A program made the translations under genes and the position numbers. Positions 30,594 to 44,399 of a stretch of 64,000 bases of DNA are shown here, in pieces; position 1 is the stretch's first letter; each line of letters begins with the position of its first letter. The notes beneath the pieces were generated by a model. The model was not told where the DNA came from and did not search any database. It saw only the letters and a program-made list of their open reading frames with translations. This DNA is from Myxococcales bacterium (lineage in GTDB: Bacteria; Myxococcota_A; Polyangia; Palsa-1104), in contig PNAM01000013.1 in NCBI GenBank assembly GCA_003170275.1, forward strand, positions 1-64,000, given 5' to 3'.

Positions 30594-32735
30594 ATGGGGA
30601 AGCTGTACTTCGCAACACTCCTTTTCTTATCGATCGCCGGATGCGCCGAATCAGGGCAACCGGGCGCCTGCGGAAACGGCGCGTGCACCGATGGCGGCGG
30701 TGGAGGAGGCGGTAGCGCCGATCTTTCCGCGGCGATCGATTTGTCCGCCGGCATCGATCTAATGACTGCGGTCGACCTGACCGCCCCGCTCAAGTTCGGC
30801 GATCCGTGCACCGACAAATCGCAGTGCGAGTCGCAGATCTGCATCTTCTCCGGCCTGGGCGGTGTGTGCTCGGTCCTGTGCCCGCAGATCGGCTGTCCGC
30901 AGGGCTACGGCTGCTACGGCGTGCTCGGCGGCGGGATCGATCCGGGCGCGGTGGTGGACATCTGCGTCCCCGAGAACAACCTGTTGTGCACGCCGTGCTC
31001 GCAGCCGAGCGAATGCGGCTCGCCGCTCGGCAAGGACTCTTGCCTGTCGTACCCGACGGGCAGCTTCTGCGGACGCGATTGCTCGGCGGTCGCCTGCCCC
31101 CCGACCTACACCTGCCAGACGCTCAACCCGAACGACATGGGCGTAATCAAGCAGTGCGTCCCCACCAACAACGCCTGCGACTGCACGCTGGCCAAGACGG
31201 GCATCATCATCGCGTGCAGCATCACCACGCCGACCGGCTCGTCCTGCGCCGGCACGCGCACCTGCAACGGCGCGCAGGGCTGGGGCACCTGCAGCGCGCC
31301 GTCGACGATCGATCTGCCGGACGACACGTTCACCGACTCCAACTGCGACGGCATCGACGGCAGCGCCTCCGACGCGATCTTCGTCGACGCGCTGTCGGGC
31401 AACGACAACTTCGCCGGTACGATGGCCAAGCCGGTGCTCACGATCTCCCAGGGGATCACGCTCGCGCAGGCCAACACCAAGAGCCAGATCCTGGTCTCGA
31501 AGGGCTCGTACGCGCCGCTCAATCTGATCTCGGGCGCGCACATCTATGGTGGCTACGACGCGGCCAACAACTGGCAGCGCGCGACCAACAACACGACGAC
31601 CATCTCGGGCGGCAACCCCGCCGTCTACGGCGGCAGCCTCACCCAAGACACGCGGCTCGACGGATTCAACATCCTCGGCATGGACGCCGCGGGCGGCACG
31701 GGCCAGAGCGCGTACGCCGTGCGCCTGGTGTCGTCGAGCGGACCGATCACGTTGCACAATTGCACCATCGAGTCCGGCAACGCCACCGGCGGAACGAACG
31801 GCTCCAACGGATCGACCGGCGCCGGCGGCTCCAAGGGCGGCCGCGGCGGCGACGGGTGTGAGAACTGCAGCAGCCCGTCGACCGCAGGCTCCCAGGGGGG
31901 ATCGTCGTGCTACGCGGGCGGGCTCGGTGGCGGCGGCACCAGCGGCACCGGAACCGCCGGCCATGGTGACCCGGGCGCCGGTTTGTCGCCTGGCACCCAG
32001 GGCAGCGGTGGATGCGGCTGCGATAAGAGTGCAACCCTGTGCGCGACCACCTGCAGCTGCGGCGGGCGCTGCAGCCCGAACACCGGAGGTCCCGGCGGAA
32101 GCGGGGGCGCTGGAGGCAACGGTGGGACGGCGTCGCAGCTCGGAATGGTGATCAACAGCCTGTACGTTGCGTCCAACGGGTTCAGTGGAACCAACGGCAG
32201 CGATGGTTCGAGCGGCGGGGGGGGTGGCGGCGGCGGCGGCTCCAATGGGCCGTGCTTCTGCAACGCGTACACGGGCGGTGGTGGCGGTGGTGGCGGCGGC
32301 GCGGGCTGCCACGGCTCGCTCGGCACGCGTGGCACCGGCGGCGGTGGCTCCTTTGCGGTGTTCATCGTTGCCTCGGTGGTCAACGTGGAGAAGTGCGCGC
32401 TCAAGAGCGGCACCGGCGGCAACGGTGGCAACGGCGGATCGGGCGGGCTCGGCGGCGGCAACGGCGCCGGCGGCGATCCGGGGAATCCATCCGCCGACGG
32501 CGAGCAAGGAGCCCCGGGCGGGCAAGGCGGCTCGGGCGGTGCGGCTGGCTCCGGGTCGGGCGGCGCGGGTGGCCCGTCGTTCGGCATCTACGGACACAGC
32601 TCGACCGTGGTCGACAGCGGCAACAACTTCCAGCAAGGCATTGCAGGCGCAGCCAGCGTCGGCGGCTCGAATCTCGCGCTCGGCAACGCCCCAGGCGGCC
32701 CGCAAGGCCTCCCAGGCACCAATCACGAAGAATAG
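30594..32735 (+). CDS. Gly-rich surface lipoprotein with parallel beta-helix
   Basis: A 713-residue lipoprotein (lipobox SIAGC). A Cys-rich N-terminal part follows a Gly tract. At about residue 250 is DDTFTDSNCDGIDG, a MopE-like acidic motif, then AIFVDALSGNDNFAGT and a DUF1565-type beta-helix start (KPVLTISQGITLAQ). The C-terminal 330 residues are dominated by Gly-Gly-X runs of up to ten Gly, interspersed with Cys clusters. Similar Gly-rich beta-helices serve as adhesins or surface layers, and that is my inference. No cell-wall sorting signal is at the end. Neighbours are divergent amylases and a convergent propeller lipoprotein. Confidence 0.8.
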   Translation: MGKLYFATLLFLSIAGCAESGQPGACGNGACTDGGGGGGGSADLSAAIDLSAGIDLMTAVDLTAPLKFGDPCTDKSQCESQICIFSGLGGVCSVLCPQIGCPQGYGCYGVLGGGIDPGAVVDICVPENNLLCTPCSQPSECGSPLGKDSCLSYPTGSFCGRDCSAVACPPTYTCQTLNPNDMGVIKQCVPTNNACDCTLAKTGIIIACSITTPTGSSCAGTRTCNGAQGWGTCSAPSTIDLPDDTFTDSNCDGIDGSASDAIFVDALSGNDNFAGTMAKPVLTISQGITLAQANTKSQILVSKGSYAPLNLISGAHIYGGYDAANNWQRATNNTTTISGGNPAVYGGSLTQDTRLDGFNILGMDAAGGTGQSAYAVRLVSSSGPITLHNCTIESGNATGGTNGSNGSTGAGGSKGGRGGDGCENCSSPSTAGSQGGSSCYAGGLGGGGTSGTGTAGHGDPGAGLSPGTQGSGGCGCDKSATLCATTCSCGGRCSPNTGGPGGSGGAGGNGGTASQLGMVINSLYVASNGFSGTNGSDGSSGGGGGGGGGSNGPCFCNAYTGGGGGGGGGAGCHGSLGTRGTGGGGSFAVFIVASVVNVEKCALKSGTGGNGGNGGSGGLGGGNGAGGDPGNPSADGEQGAPGGQGGSGGAAGSGSGGAGGPSFGIYGHSSTVVDSGNNFQQGIAGAASVGGSNLALGNAPGGPQGLPGTNHEE

Positions 32736-32770
32736 CCGGTAGCACCCTCGGACGGATTCGGATTCTGAAC

Positions 32771-32785
32771 GCCACCTATGGTGGC
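32771..32785. terminator. Short hairpin between convergent genes
   Basis: Perfect 6-base arms GCCACC and GGTGGC with a 3-base loop, in the 102-base gap between convergent genes. There is no T-run, so terminator activity is uncertain. Confidence 0.35.
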
Positions 32786-32837
32786 TTGGCGAGGCGCTCT
32801 ATGCGAGCACAGGGCGGCGCCTGCCGATGATTGCGGT

Positions 32838-34589
32838 CTAGAACTTGAGGAAGTAGACGCCCGGCGCCGAGACGGTCGCGACCGGTGCGTTCACGAACAT
32901 CGCGCGATCGACGATCGGGCCCAGCTGGGCGACGCCGTCTAGCTTGGGCGCGAGCGTGCCGACGCCCGGGACCGTCCCGAAGAAGCGCAGCGTGCCGACG
33001 TAGTTCGACGCGTTGTCGTCCCACACGACGCCGCCGACGTAGGCCAAGGTGTAGCCGTCGTCGGAGAACCGGATCGTCCCTTCGTGCACCGCCGGGTCGA
33101 GCACGCCCTCGAGCCCGGTGGTCGAGGTGCCGAACGACAGCGCGCCGACCAGCAGCGACTGGGTGATGTCGAGCGGCATGTTGGTGGTGTCGCGCACGGT
33201 GTTGACCAGGTTGGCGAACACCGGCGGGGCCACGAAGGTGCCGAGGTCGAGCGGCCCGAATCTCGGTCCCTTCGTCGGGACCGTGATCGGATTGGGATTG
33301 GCCGACTGAATGCCGCCGAGCGGCACGCCGTGCGCGATCGTGAAAGGGCTCGCGCCATCCTCCAGCATGCTGGTCATGTCGCCCGTCGCGCCGTAGCCAT
33401 CGACGTTGCGGATCTGCACCAGGCGGTCCTGCACGAAGTCGAAATCGACCGTCGAGCCGCGCGTCGTCACCAGGTGCGGTTGGCCGTTGCCCGCGGGCGG
33501 CAGCTTCACCGTGTACATGTCGCCGTTCGAGTCCTGAACCGATACGTGCTGGTAGTAGTACAGCCGCTGCCCGTCCGGCGCGAACACGATCGGGCTCATC
33601 GGATCGATGCTGTTCGGCGGCAGGGTCAGGATCTCCGGCCCCAGCTTGGGGGCCACGTGTAGCGAGCGGTCCGAGCCGATCCACACCAGCGGTCCGCGCT
33701 TTTGCGGCCCGGTCGACAGCGCGATCACGTTCGACGCCAGCTTGACGAAGTATTTCTGCGCCAGGTCGAACAGCATCATGTCTCCGTTCGCCCGCACGTA
33801 GATCACGCTGGTGCCGTCGCCCATCAGCTGCGTCAGCGTGACGCGCTGATCGATCAGGCTGGGCTTGGCGCCGCCGATCAGGGCCGGCACGTTGACCACG
33901 TACAAGCCATCCACCGACGGGGTGCCGGGCACGGTCGACGCGGTCGAGTTGGAGAACACCAGCGTGTCGTCGGGCGCGAAGGTCTCGAAGTAGGCGAACG
34001 CGCCGTTGGTCAGCGCGTACACGTCGGTCAGCGAGCGCATGTCGAGGATGTGCAGGTCGGGGGTGTTGGTCACCTTGGCGGCCAGCACGCCGAGCACGAA
34101 GTAGCGGCCCGAAGGCGAGAAGAAGTTTGACTGGAAGAGCGGATCGTCGGTCAAGCCGTCCGGGACCACCTGCTGGAGCACCGGCTGCTTGAAGTCCGGT
34201 CCTTCCACCGACGCGAAGTTGAGCGAGTAGTTGGCCTTGGACTTCTGCGCGTACATCGCCCAGCGCCCGTCGGGCGAGAAGCCGTAGGCGTAGGCGGCCA
34301 CGTTGTCGGCCAGCTTGTAGTCGGTGAACGCGTTGCTCACGTGCAGCTCGCCGTTCGGCGGGTGTACGCGCCCCTTCGCGTCGGTGACGCCCGCCACCGG
34401 GTTCGCCAGGTACAGCGCGAAGTCGGCGCCGCGCGTCACCATGCAGCAGGTGATGGTGGACGCGCCCACGTGGGTGAGCTGCGGCCCGACGGAGAAGTCG
34501 CTGCCCGCGTCGAACAGGTCGGGGCCCTTGGTGTCGTCACATCCAAAGGAGAACAGCGCCAAAGGCAGGATCAGAGCTCGTAGTCTCAT
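32838..34589 (-). CDS. Beta-propeller lipoprotein (TolB/WD40-like repeats)
   Basis: A 583-residue lipoprotein, lipobox FSFGC, with Asp at +2. The body holds at least five propeller-like repeats: FSPDGRWAMY, FSPSGRYFVLGV, FAPDDTLVFSN, FAPDGQRLYYY and FSDDGYTLAYV. These are typical of TolB/WD40-like propellers that bind peptides. No catalytic residues are evident, so it may be a scaffold or binding protein. It lies 5 bases after the stop of the protease gene, so the two are surely co-expressed, and it could assist or be cleaved by the protease. Confidence 0.8.
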   Translation of the reverse strand: MRLRALILPLALFSFGCDDTKGPDLFDAGSDFSVGPQLTHVGASTITCCMVTRGADFALYLANPVAGVTDAKGRVHPPNGELHVSNAFTDYKLADNVAAYAYGFSPDGRWAMYAQKSKANYSLNFASVEGPDFKQPVLQQVVPDGLTDDPLFQSNFFSPSGRYFVLGVLAAKVTNTPDLHILDMRSLTDVYALTNGAFAYFETFAPDDTLVFSNSTASTVPGTPSVDGLYVVNVPALIGGAKPSLIDQRVTLTQLMGDGTSVIYVRANGDMMLFDLAQKYFVKLASNVIALSTGPQKRGPLVWIGSDRSLHVAPKLGPEILTLPPNSIDPMSPIVFAPDGQRLYYYQHVSVQDSNGDMYTVKLPPAGNGQPHLVTTRGSTVDFDFVQDRLVQIRNVDGYGATGDMTSMLEDGASPFTIAHGVPLGGIQSANPNPITVPTKGPRFGPLDLGTFVAPPVFANLVNTVRDTTNMPLDITQSLLVGALSFGTSTTGLEGVLDPAVHEGTIRFSDDGYTLAYVGGVVWDDNASNYVGTLRFFGTVPGVGTLAPKLDGVAQLGPIVDRAMFVNAPVATVSAPGVYFLKF

Positions 34590-34594
34590 ACTGG

Positions 34595-36244
34595 TCACCA
34601 CTGCTGAATGAGCTGGTTGATGTTGATGGTTCCCCACCCGGTGGCGAGGTCGTAGCCGGGACCGGCCGGATAGCCGGGCGTCGTGCCGTCGGAGTTGGCG
34701 CCGGTGGTGATGTCGTGGAACGCGGTCGAGTTGGCCTGGCCGAGTTGGTACATGCGCTCGTGGAAGTTGGTCTGGCCGCCGCCGCCCTTCGCTTGATCGA
34801 GCAGCACCCACAGCGCCGCGACCATCGGCGACGCGGCCGAGGTGCCCTCCAGGAGCCCAATCTGGCCCTGCAGAAAGATCGAGATGCCCGGGTTGCCGGC
34901 GATCGCCGAGATGTCCGGCACGTCGCGCACGCCGTCGTTGGGGAAGGGACCGACGCCGATCTGATAGGCCGGCTTGACGTTGATCTCGCTCTGCCCGCCG
35001 CCGCCGCCGGTCCACGCGACCTCCACGCCCCCGGACAGCTGGGTGCCGCCCACGCCCACCGCGTCGGGGCTCGAGGCCGGCCACTCCACCGTCAGCACCT
35101 TGTTGCCCGAGCCGTCGTCGCAGTCATTGGTGCCGTTGTCGCCCGCGGCGAAGAACCAGGTCTGGCCCTGCGCCTTGGCCTGCGTGAACTGGTTGTTGAG
35201 CAGCAAGATCTCCGAGGCGATGTAGCGCTCGCACAGCCCGAACGAGACCGTGACCGCGTGCGCGTTCGGGACGTTGTTTATGAAGTAGGTGATGCCGTCG
35301 AAGAACAGCCCGCCGCCGTTGGTGGCGGTGAGCACATGCACCACGCTGGTCCTGGGCGCGATGCCGAGCACGCAGTCGATGTCGAGCACGTTCTCTTGGT
35401 ACTCGTCGTTGGCGAACGAGGCCGGATCGCGGTTGGGGCCGCCGAGGAAGATCTGCGTGTACTGCTGGGTGCGGCTGGTGCCGAACGCGGTCGCGAGCGA
35501 GATGCCGGTGCCGGCGAACCCCTTGTGATTGATGAAGCCGTCGACGTCCAGCTTGGGGTCGGGCGGGAAGCCGGTGCCGAGGATGCCCACCGTCTCGCCC
35601 TCGCCCCGCTGGGTGATCTGGTCGACGTTGTACATCGTCTGCAGATCCGACGGCACGCGCGATCCGGTGCCGGCCTGCGGCGACGCCGGCGGCACCGGGA
35701 CGCGGTGCGAATGCCAGAGCTGCGCGTCGTCGAGCCCGAGCACGCCGCCAAACAGCAGTCCGAGCCCGGGCGCCACGTTCAAGCTCGCGGACGGCGCGCG
35801 GAAGGTCCCGCGCGAGTCCTGCCATTGCCGCAAGGAGGTGCCGAACGCGTGCTCGACGTCGACCGCCTTGCCGCGCACCGACATGGTGGTGCGGCTCGGC
35901 TCCTGGCGCGTGACCTCGAGGTTGTACGCCAGCGCCCAATCGACCACCTGCTGGTACTCGGCCAGCGACGGGCCGAACTGATCGCCGAACTCGCGCGGCG
36001 TCAGATAGTGGCGATACATCGACGACCCGGGATCGTTCTGCAGCGAGATCAGCTGCCTGAGCCCTTCCGGCTCGCGCATCGTCAGCGCGATCACCAGCTC
36101 GATCACTTCGTCGCGGTCGACGGCGCCGACGTCGCGCGCTCCGACCACGCGCAGCGGCTGATGCGCCGGCAGTGTGGGTTCGGAGTTACTGCAACCAGCC
36201 GTCGCGCACAGCGCGATCGCGAGAGCACCGAGGGTTCTATACAT
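34595..36244 (-). CDS. Sedolisin-family (S53) protease, lipoprotein
   Basis: A 549-residue acid-type serine carboxyl peptidase. Lipobox TAGC is followed by a pro-kumamolisin activation domain (about residues 30-175), then the catalytic domain with Glu284 and Asp288 (ENVLDID, the sedolisin spacing), an Asp in AAGDNGTND, and Ser469 in GTSAASP. The C-terminal calcium site shows DITTG and GPGYDLATGWG. These enzymes cleave themselves and digest proteins at low pH. The lipid anchor keeps it on the cell. The ATG at 36244 was chosen over TTG at 36262 for the signal peptide. It is the first gene of a pair with the propeller lipoprotein. Confidence 0.93.
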   Translation of the reverse strand: MYRTLGALAIALCATAGCSNSEPTLPAHQPLRVVGARDVGAVDRDEVIELVIALTMREPEGLRQLISLQNDPGSSMYRHYLTPREFGDQFGPSLAEYQQVVDWALAYNLEVTRQEPSRTTMSVRGKAVDVEHAFGTSLRQWQDSRGTFRAPSASLNVAPGLGLLFGGVLGLDDAQLWHSHRVPVPPASPQAGTGSRVPSDLQTMYNVDQITQRGEGETVGILGTGFPPDPKLDVDGFINHKGFAGTGISLATAFGTSRTQQYTQIFLGGPNRDPASFANDEYQENVLDIDCVLGIAPRTSVVHVLTATNGGGLFFDGITYFINNVPNAHAVTVSFGLCERYIASEILLLNNQFTQAKAQGQTWFFAAGDNGTNDCDDGSGNKVLTVEWPASSPDAVGVGGTQLSGGVEVAWTGGGGGQSEINVKPAYQIGVGPFPNDGVRDVPDISAIAGNPGISIFLQGQIGLLEGTSAASPMVAALWVLLDQAKGGGGQTNFHERMYQLGQANSTAFHDITTGANSDGTTPGYPAGPGYDLATGWGTININQLIQQW

Positions 36245-36356
36245 GAGAGGCCCCTTTTCCAAGCCGGGCGCAATGTAGCTGAAATTATTTCGCTAGTGAA
36301 GGGAAGACGGGACATCCGTGCGGGAAGGGGCGGACGTGCTCGCCGGGGGCGGGTTG

Positions 36357-36371
36357 TGCCGCATCGCGGCA
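36357..36371. promoter_or_regulatory. Palindrome in the protease / HEAT gene divergent gap
   Basis: TGCCGC and GCGGCA separated by 3 bases form a perfect dyad in the 205-base region between divergent genes. It is a candidate operator or stem. Nothing else is recognisable in this gap apart from AT-rich promoter-like sequence near 36270-36300. Confidence 0.3.
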
Positions 36372-36449
36372 TGAATCCTTTTCGTCGCAGTCCACCAGCC
36401 GGTCCACCGACGGTGCGACGTTGCGGCTGGCGACCACTGGCCGGCGAAA

Positions 36450-36875
36450 ATGCGGGCAGTGGACGGTGACCTTGAGCAGCTCGGAGCGGCGCACGAAGAA
36501 AGTCTATATCATTTCCAGATGGGTTCGGGCGCGGAGCACTGGGCGCGCGTCGAGGCGCTGAGCGCGATGGGATCTACCGGCGATCGCGGCGCGATTCCGG
36601 AGCTGATCGCGACCCTCGATGACGAAAAAGAGTGTTGGCACACCCGCACCGCCGCGATCCGTTCGCTCGTGCAGCTCCAGGCGGTCGACGCCGGCGCGGC
36701 GATCCTGAAGCTGCTCGCGCGCGATCACGATCCCGACGTGCGCGAGGTCGCGATCGGCGCGCTCGCCGAGCTTCGCATCACGCAAGCGATCCGCATCCTC
36801 GAGCGCATCGCCGCCGATCAGACCGATGCGCGCCTGGCGAAGATCGCCGCCGAAGCGCTGGCCCGCCTGCGCTAG
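36450..36875 (+). CDS. HEAT-repeat protein
   Basis: A 141-residue cytoplasmic helical-repeat protein. Two to three HEAT/PBS-lyase-type repeats are visible: WARVEALSAMGSTGDRGAIPELI, HTRTAAIRSLVQLQ with DAGAAILKLL, and VREVAIGALAELR with QAIRILERI, each about 33 residues apart. HEAT repeats form protein-binding solenoids. The start is uncertain, since ATG at 36519 would drop a less structured N-terminus. Its TAG shares CTAG with the stop of the opposing epimerase. Confidence 0.78.
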   Translation: MRAVDGDLEQLGAAHEESLYHFQMGSGAEHWARVEALSAMGSTGDRGAIPELIATLDDEKECWHTRTAAIRSLVQLQAVDAGAAILKLLARDHDPDVREVAIGALAELRITQAIRILERIAADQTDARLAKIAAEALARLR

Positions 36876-37869
36876 ATCATGCGCGCGCGCAGATCGCGGA
36901 CCGTGTCGTCGAGCGTCTCGCCCGGGTCGCGCGGGGCGAAGCCGAGCTCGCGCTGCGCCTTCGCCGAATCGCAGTACCAGAACACGTGGCTCATCTCGAC
37001 CGTCATCTTGTCGACGGGCGGGGTCTTGTCGAAGGCGCGGTACGCGTGCTCGAGGAACGAAGCGGCGCGCGTTTGCAGCAGCTTGGGCAGGCGCAGGCGC
37101 GGGCCGCGCACCTTCGAGATCCGCTCGAGGCGGCCGAAGAACTCTTTCAGGGTCCAGTTGGGTCCGCCGAGGAGGTAGCGCTGGCTCGGGCGGCCGCGCT
37201 CCATCGCCGCGACGGTGGCGTCGGCGGCGTCGCGCACGTCGACGAAATTCATCCCGCCCGGCGGCACCACCGGGATCTCCTTGCGCAGGAACTTCTTCAC
37301 GTCGCCGGTCGACGAGTCGCGCGCGTCGCCGGGGCCGAGGAGGAGGCTCGGGTTGACCACCACCAGCTCGAGCGCGAGCGTCGCCGCCAGATCGAGCGCG
37401 AGCTTCTCCTGGTAGATCTTCGACAGGTAGTACGGCCAATTCGAGACCAGCTCGGTGGGGTAGGGCGCGCTCTCGTCGAGGATCGGCTCCGGCTCGCGCG
37501 AGACCGCGATGGTGCCCGAGGTCGACGCCAGCACCACGCGCTGCACGCCGGCCTTGGACGCCGCTTCGAGCACGCGGCGTGTGCCGTCGACGTGCACGCG
37601 CATCATGCGCTGCCCGTCGTCGGGGTTGCGCGAGACGAAGCCGGCCAGGTGATAGACCTGCGCGCAGCCCTCGATCGCGCGCGCGAGTGGGGTGCCGCCG
37701 TCCAGATCGCGCACCACGTCGCCTTGCACCAGCTCCACGCCCAGCTCGGCCAGCTCCGGCACGCCGCCGCGCGCCAGCACGCGCACGCGCTCGCCGCGCT
37801 CGACCAGCCGCCGCACCACGTGCGCGCCGAGGAACCCGGTCCCGCCGGTCACCAACGTGATCGGCCGCA

Positions 37870-37870
<1 letters not shown>
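36872..37870 (-). CDS. NAD-dependent epimerase/dehydratase (extended SDR)
   Basis: A 332-residue extended short-chain dehydrogenase. Nucleotide-binding TGGTGFLG is at residues 8-15, the catalytic pair YYLSK is at about 165, and RRVLEAASKAGVQRVVLASTSG is the central strand and Ser. It resembles HpnA-type and dihydroflavonol reductase-like proteins of lipid and isoprenoid gene clusters. The GTG start shares one base with the TAG stop of the ElbD-like gene, so it is coupled to it and most likely works in the same lipid pathway, for example reducing or epimerising an intermediate. This role is inferred. Confidence 0.87.
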
Positions 37871-42327
<4,457 letters not shown>

Positions 42328-42365
42328 CGGCGACGATACGTACCGTCGTTCAGACGCTTTTACAA

Positions 42366-44399
42366 CTAGTTAGCGGGGCAGGACGCGTCGGTGGTGACCT
42401 CGAAGTCGTCGAACCAGCCGGTCGCAGCGGCGTACATCGTGGAGCAGGTGCCGCAGGTTGGGCAGTTGCCCTGCGTGCTGACACTGAACGACACGCCCTG
42501 GCCGACCAGCGCCGGGCTGAGGCAGACGATCTTTTGCGTGTAGGCCGCGGTCAAGGTCTGCGAGCCGCCGGGGTTCGTCGAGAAGCCGGCGCTGGCGAGG
42601 GCACCCGCGTTGGCTTTCCCGTAGAAGCGGACCGCGGGGCCGGAGGTGCCGACCGAGGGCGGAACGGTGATGATCGTGGCCGCACTCGCGCTGGTGCACG
42701 CCTGCGAGGTGGTGAGCTGGAGCGCGCGATTTCCGGTGCGCGCCAGCGCCGCGTTGTTCACGATCGTGGCCGAGACCATTCCGGTCGTGCCGTTCTGGTT
42801 GATCGTGAGGGGCCAGTAGCTGAGCACCGGGCCGGTGAGCTCGAAACCGGGATCGAGGATGCTGGCGATCGCCGGACAGGATCCGTTGGTCACGAACTGG
42901 AAGTTGTCGACGACGAAGTCGCGCACCTCGGCGGTCGCGCAGGCCTGCGCGGTGGTGAAGGTCGAGACGCGGAACGGGTGCACCATGCCCTTGACGTATT
43001 CCGGCACGCACGCCGAATAGGTCTGGAACGCGCCGCCGTCGCCGGTCAGCTCGCCCCAGTTGGGGTTGGCTCCCGTCGTCGTGCCGTCGCCGTATTGCAT
43101 CGCGAACCCCAAGTTGCCCTTGAAGGCGAACTGGATGGCCAGGTTGGTCATCGACTTCCAGGGGAACGACATCCGATCGGTGGCTGAAGGGAACTGGCAA
43201 CCGTTGGTGGTCGCCAGGTGGCCGCCGGCCGTGCCCGCCTGACCCGCGCCCGCGACGATGTTGGCCGTACCGCTGTTCGCAACCGGGACCCAGTTGCCCA
43301 TGATGCTGGCGGCCTCGAAGTTTCCGTTGGGGATGGTGCCGGGCGCCGGGCAGGTCGCGTCGGGAATGATGCCGAAATGGTCGACGACCAGGTTGAGCGT
43401 GGTGGCGGTCGCGCACTGCTGGCGATCGCCCGCCGCGGCCCTGACGTCGACGTTCCCGCCATAGGCGCGCTCGCCCACGCACACCCGGTAGTTCTTGAGC
43501 GTGGACGAGAATGGGATCAGCTCGACGCCGCCGTTGACCCCGATCGCCGTGCCGAAGCCGCACGGGAACATGCCGTTGACGCAGTCCGCCTGCGTGGTGA
43601 CGTTGAGCGTGAACGGCTCGGAGTCGGCGAACGACGGCATCATGAACGACTGCTTCGCCATTCCCAGCGACGAGCACATCGAGTTCTTGCTGATCACCAG
43701 GTTGCCCAGCTCACCGAGGCCCGCCGCGAGCGGGTCGATCACCGCGCCGCCGCTCAGCGTCCACGAGCTCGGCGGCGTGTTCTCGAACGTCGGATCGAGC
43801 GGCACCTCCACCCACGTGCACGTGGTGCCCACCAGCTTGTAGCCCTGGTGGCACACGCAGCCGGCCGTGCCGCTCGCGTCCGAGCAGACCATGTGCGGCT
43901 GCATGCAGCTGAGCCCGGAGCTGGCGCAATCGGGCATGCATACGCCGTCGCCGTCGTTGTCCTGCTGGCCCAGCGGGCACGGGTTGGTCATGTCGGGCGG
44001 CAGGGGGCCGTCCCCGTTGGGCATCGACAGGTCGACGCCGCCGCCCGCCGCCATCACGTGAACGGTGGTCGCGTCGCAGCCGCCGGCGGGCGTCAAGCTG
44101 GCGTCGCCGACGCCGAGCGTGGCCGCTCCGGCGCGCGCGGTGATGCGCACCGTCACCGCCTTGCCCGCCGGGAAGCCGGTGGGGAAGTCCACTTCGAGCG
44201 CGCCCGTCGCGTCGCCCGCCGTGTGCGGAACGGTCGTCGAGACCGGCGCACCCGCGGTGGTGATCACGACGTCGAGCTGGTCCGCGGCCGCCGTGCCGCC
44301 TTCGAGGTCGACCGCGACCAGGACCGTGCCGTCCTTGCAGCGCTTGGTCCCACAGCCGGCGACGGAGAACGCGAGGAGCGTGCAGAGTAGGGTGCGCAT
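42366..44399 (-). CDS. Multi-domain lipoprotein of the recurrent pair (copy 2)
   Basis: A 677-residue lipoprotein (lipobox SVAGC). Residues 20-115 form the same beta domain as in the lipoprotein at 24496. Then comes a Cys-rich linker with an acidic motif (QDNDGDGVCMPDC) and an EGF-like HQGYKLVG. The rest is three repeats of about 155 residues, each beginning with an Asn/Pro-rich FE and W strand (FENTPPSSW, NFEAASIMGNW, GFELTGPVLSYW) and ending with a D(H/N/D)F element followed by a CPA tail. The repeats look like carbohydrate-binding modules (CBM4/9-like), so it may bind glycans on the cell surface or prey. It shares one base with the upstream gene. Confidence 0.8.
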   Translation of the reverse strand: MRTLLCTLLAFSVAGCGTKRCKDGTVLVAVDLEGGTAAADQLDVVITTAGAPVSTTVPHTAGDATGALEVDFPTGFPAGKAVTVRITARAGAATLGVGDASLTPAGGCDATTVHVMAAGGGVDLSMPNGDGPLPPDMTNPCPLGQQDNDGDGVCMPDCASSGLSCMQPHMVCSDASGTAGCVCHQGYKLVGTTCTWVEVPLDPTFENTPPSSWTLSGGAVIDPLAAGLGELGNLVISKNSMCSSLGMAKQSFMMPSFADSEPFTLNVTTQADCVNGMFPCGFGTAIGVNGGVELIPFSSTLKNYRVCVGERAYGGNVDVRAAAGDRQQCATATTLNLVVDHFGIIPDATCPAPGTIPNGNFEAASIMGNWVPVANSGTANIVAGAGQAGTAGGHLATTNGCQFPSATDRMSFPWKSMTNLAIQFAFKGNLGFAMQYGDGTTTGANPNWGELTGDGGAFQTYSACVPEYVKGMVHPFRVSTFTTAQACATAEVRDFVVDNFQFVTNGSCPAIASILDPGFELTGPVLSYWPLTINQNGTTGMVSATIVNNAALARTGNRALQLTTSQACTSASAATIITVPPSVGTSGPAVRFYGKANAGALASAGFSTNPGGSQTLTAAYTQKIVCLSPALVGQGVSFSVSTQGNCPTCGTCSTMYAAATGWFDDFEVTTDASCPAN

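Noticed and set aside
31800-32600. Repeated Gly-rich DNA that might be read as a CRISPR or other array
   Set aside because: Spacing is irregular and every unit is in frame with a lipoprotein. There are no conserved repeat-spacer units and no cas genes.
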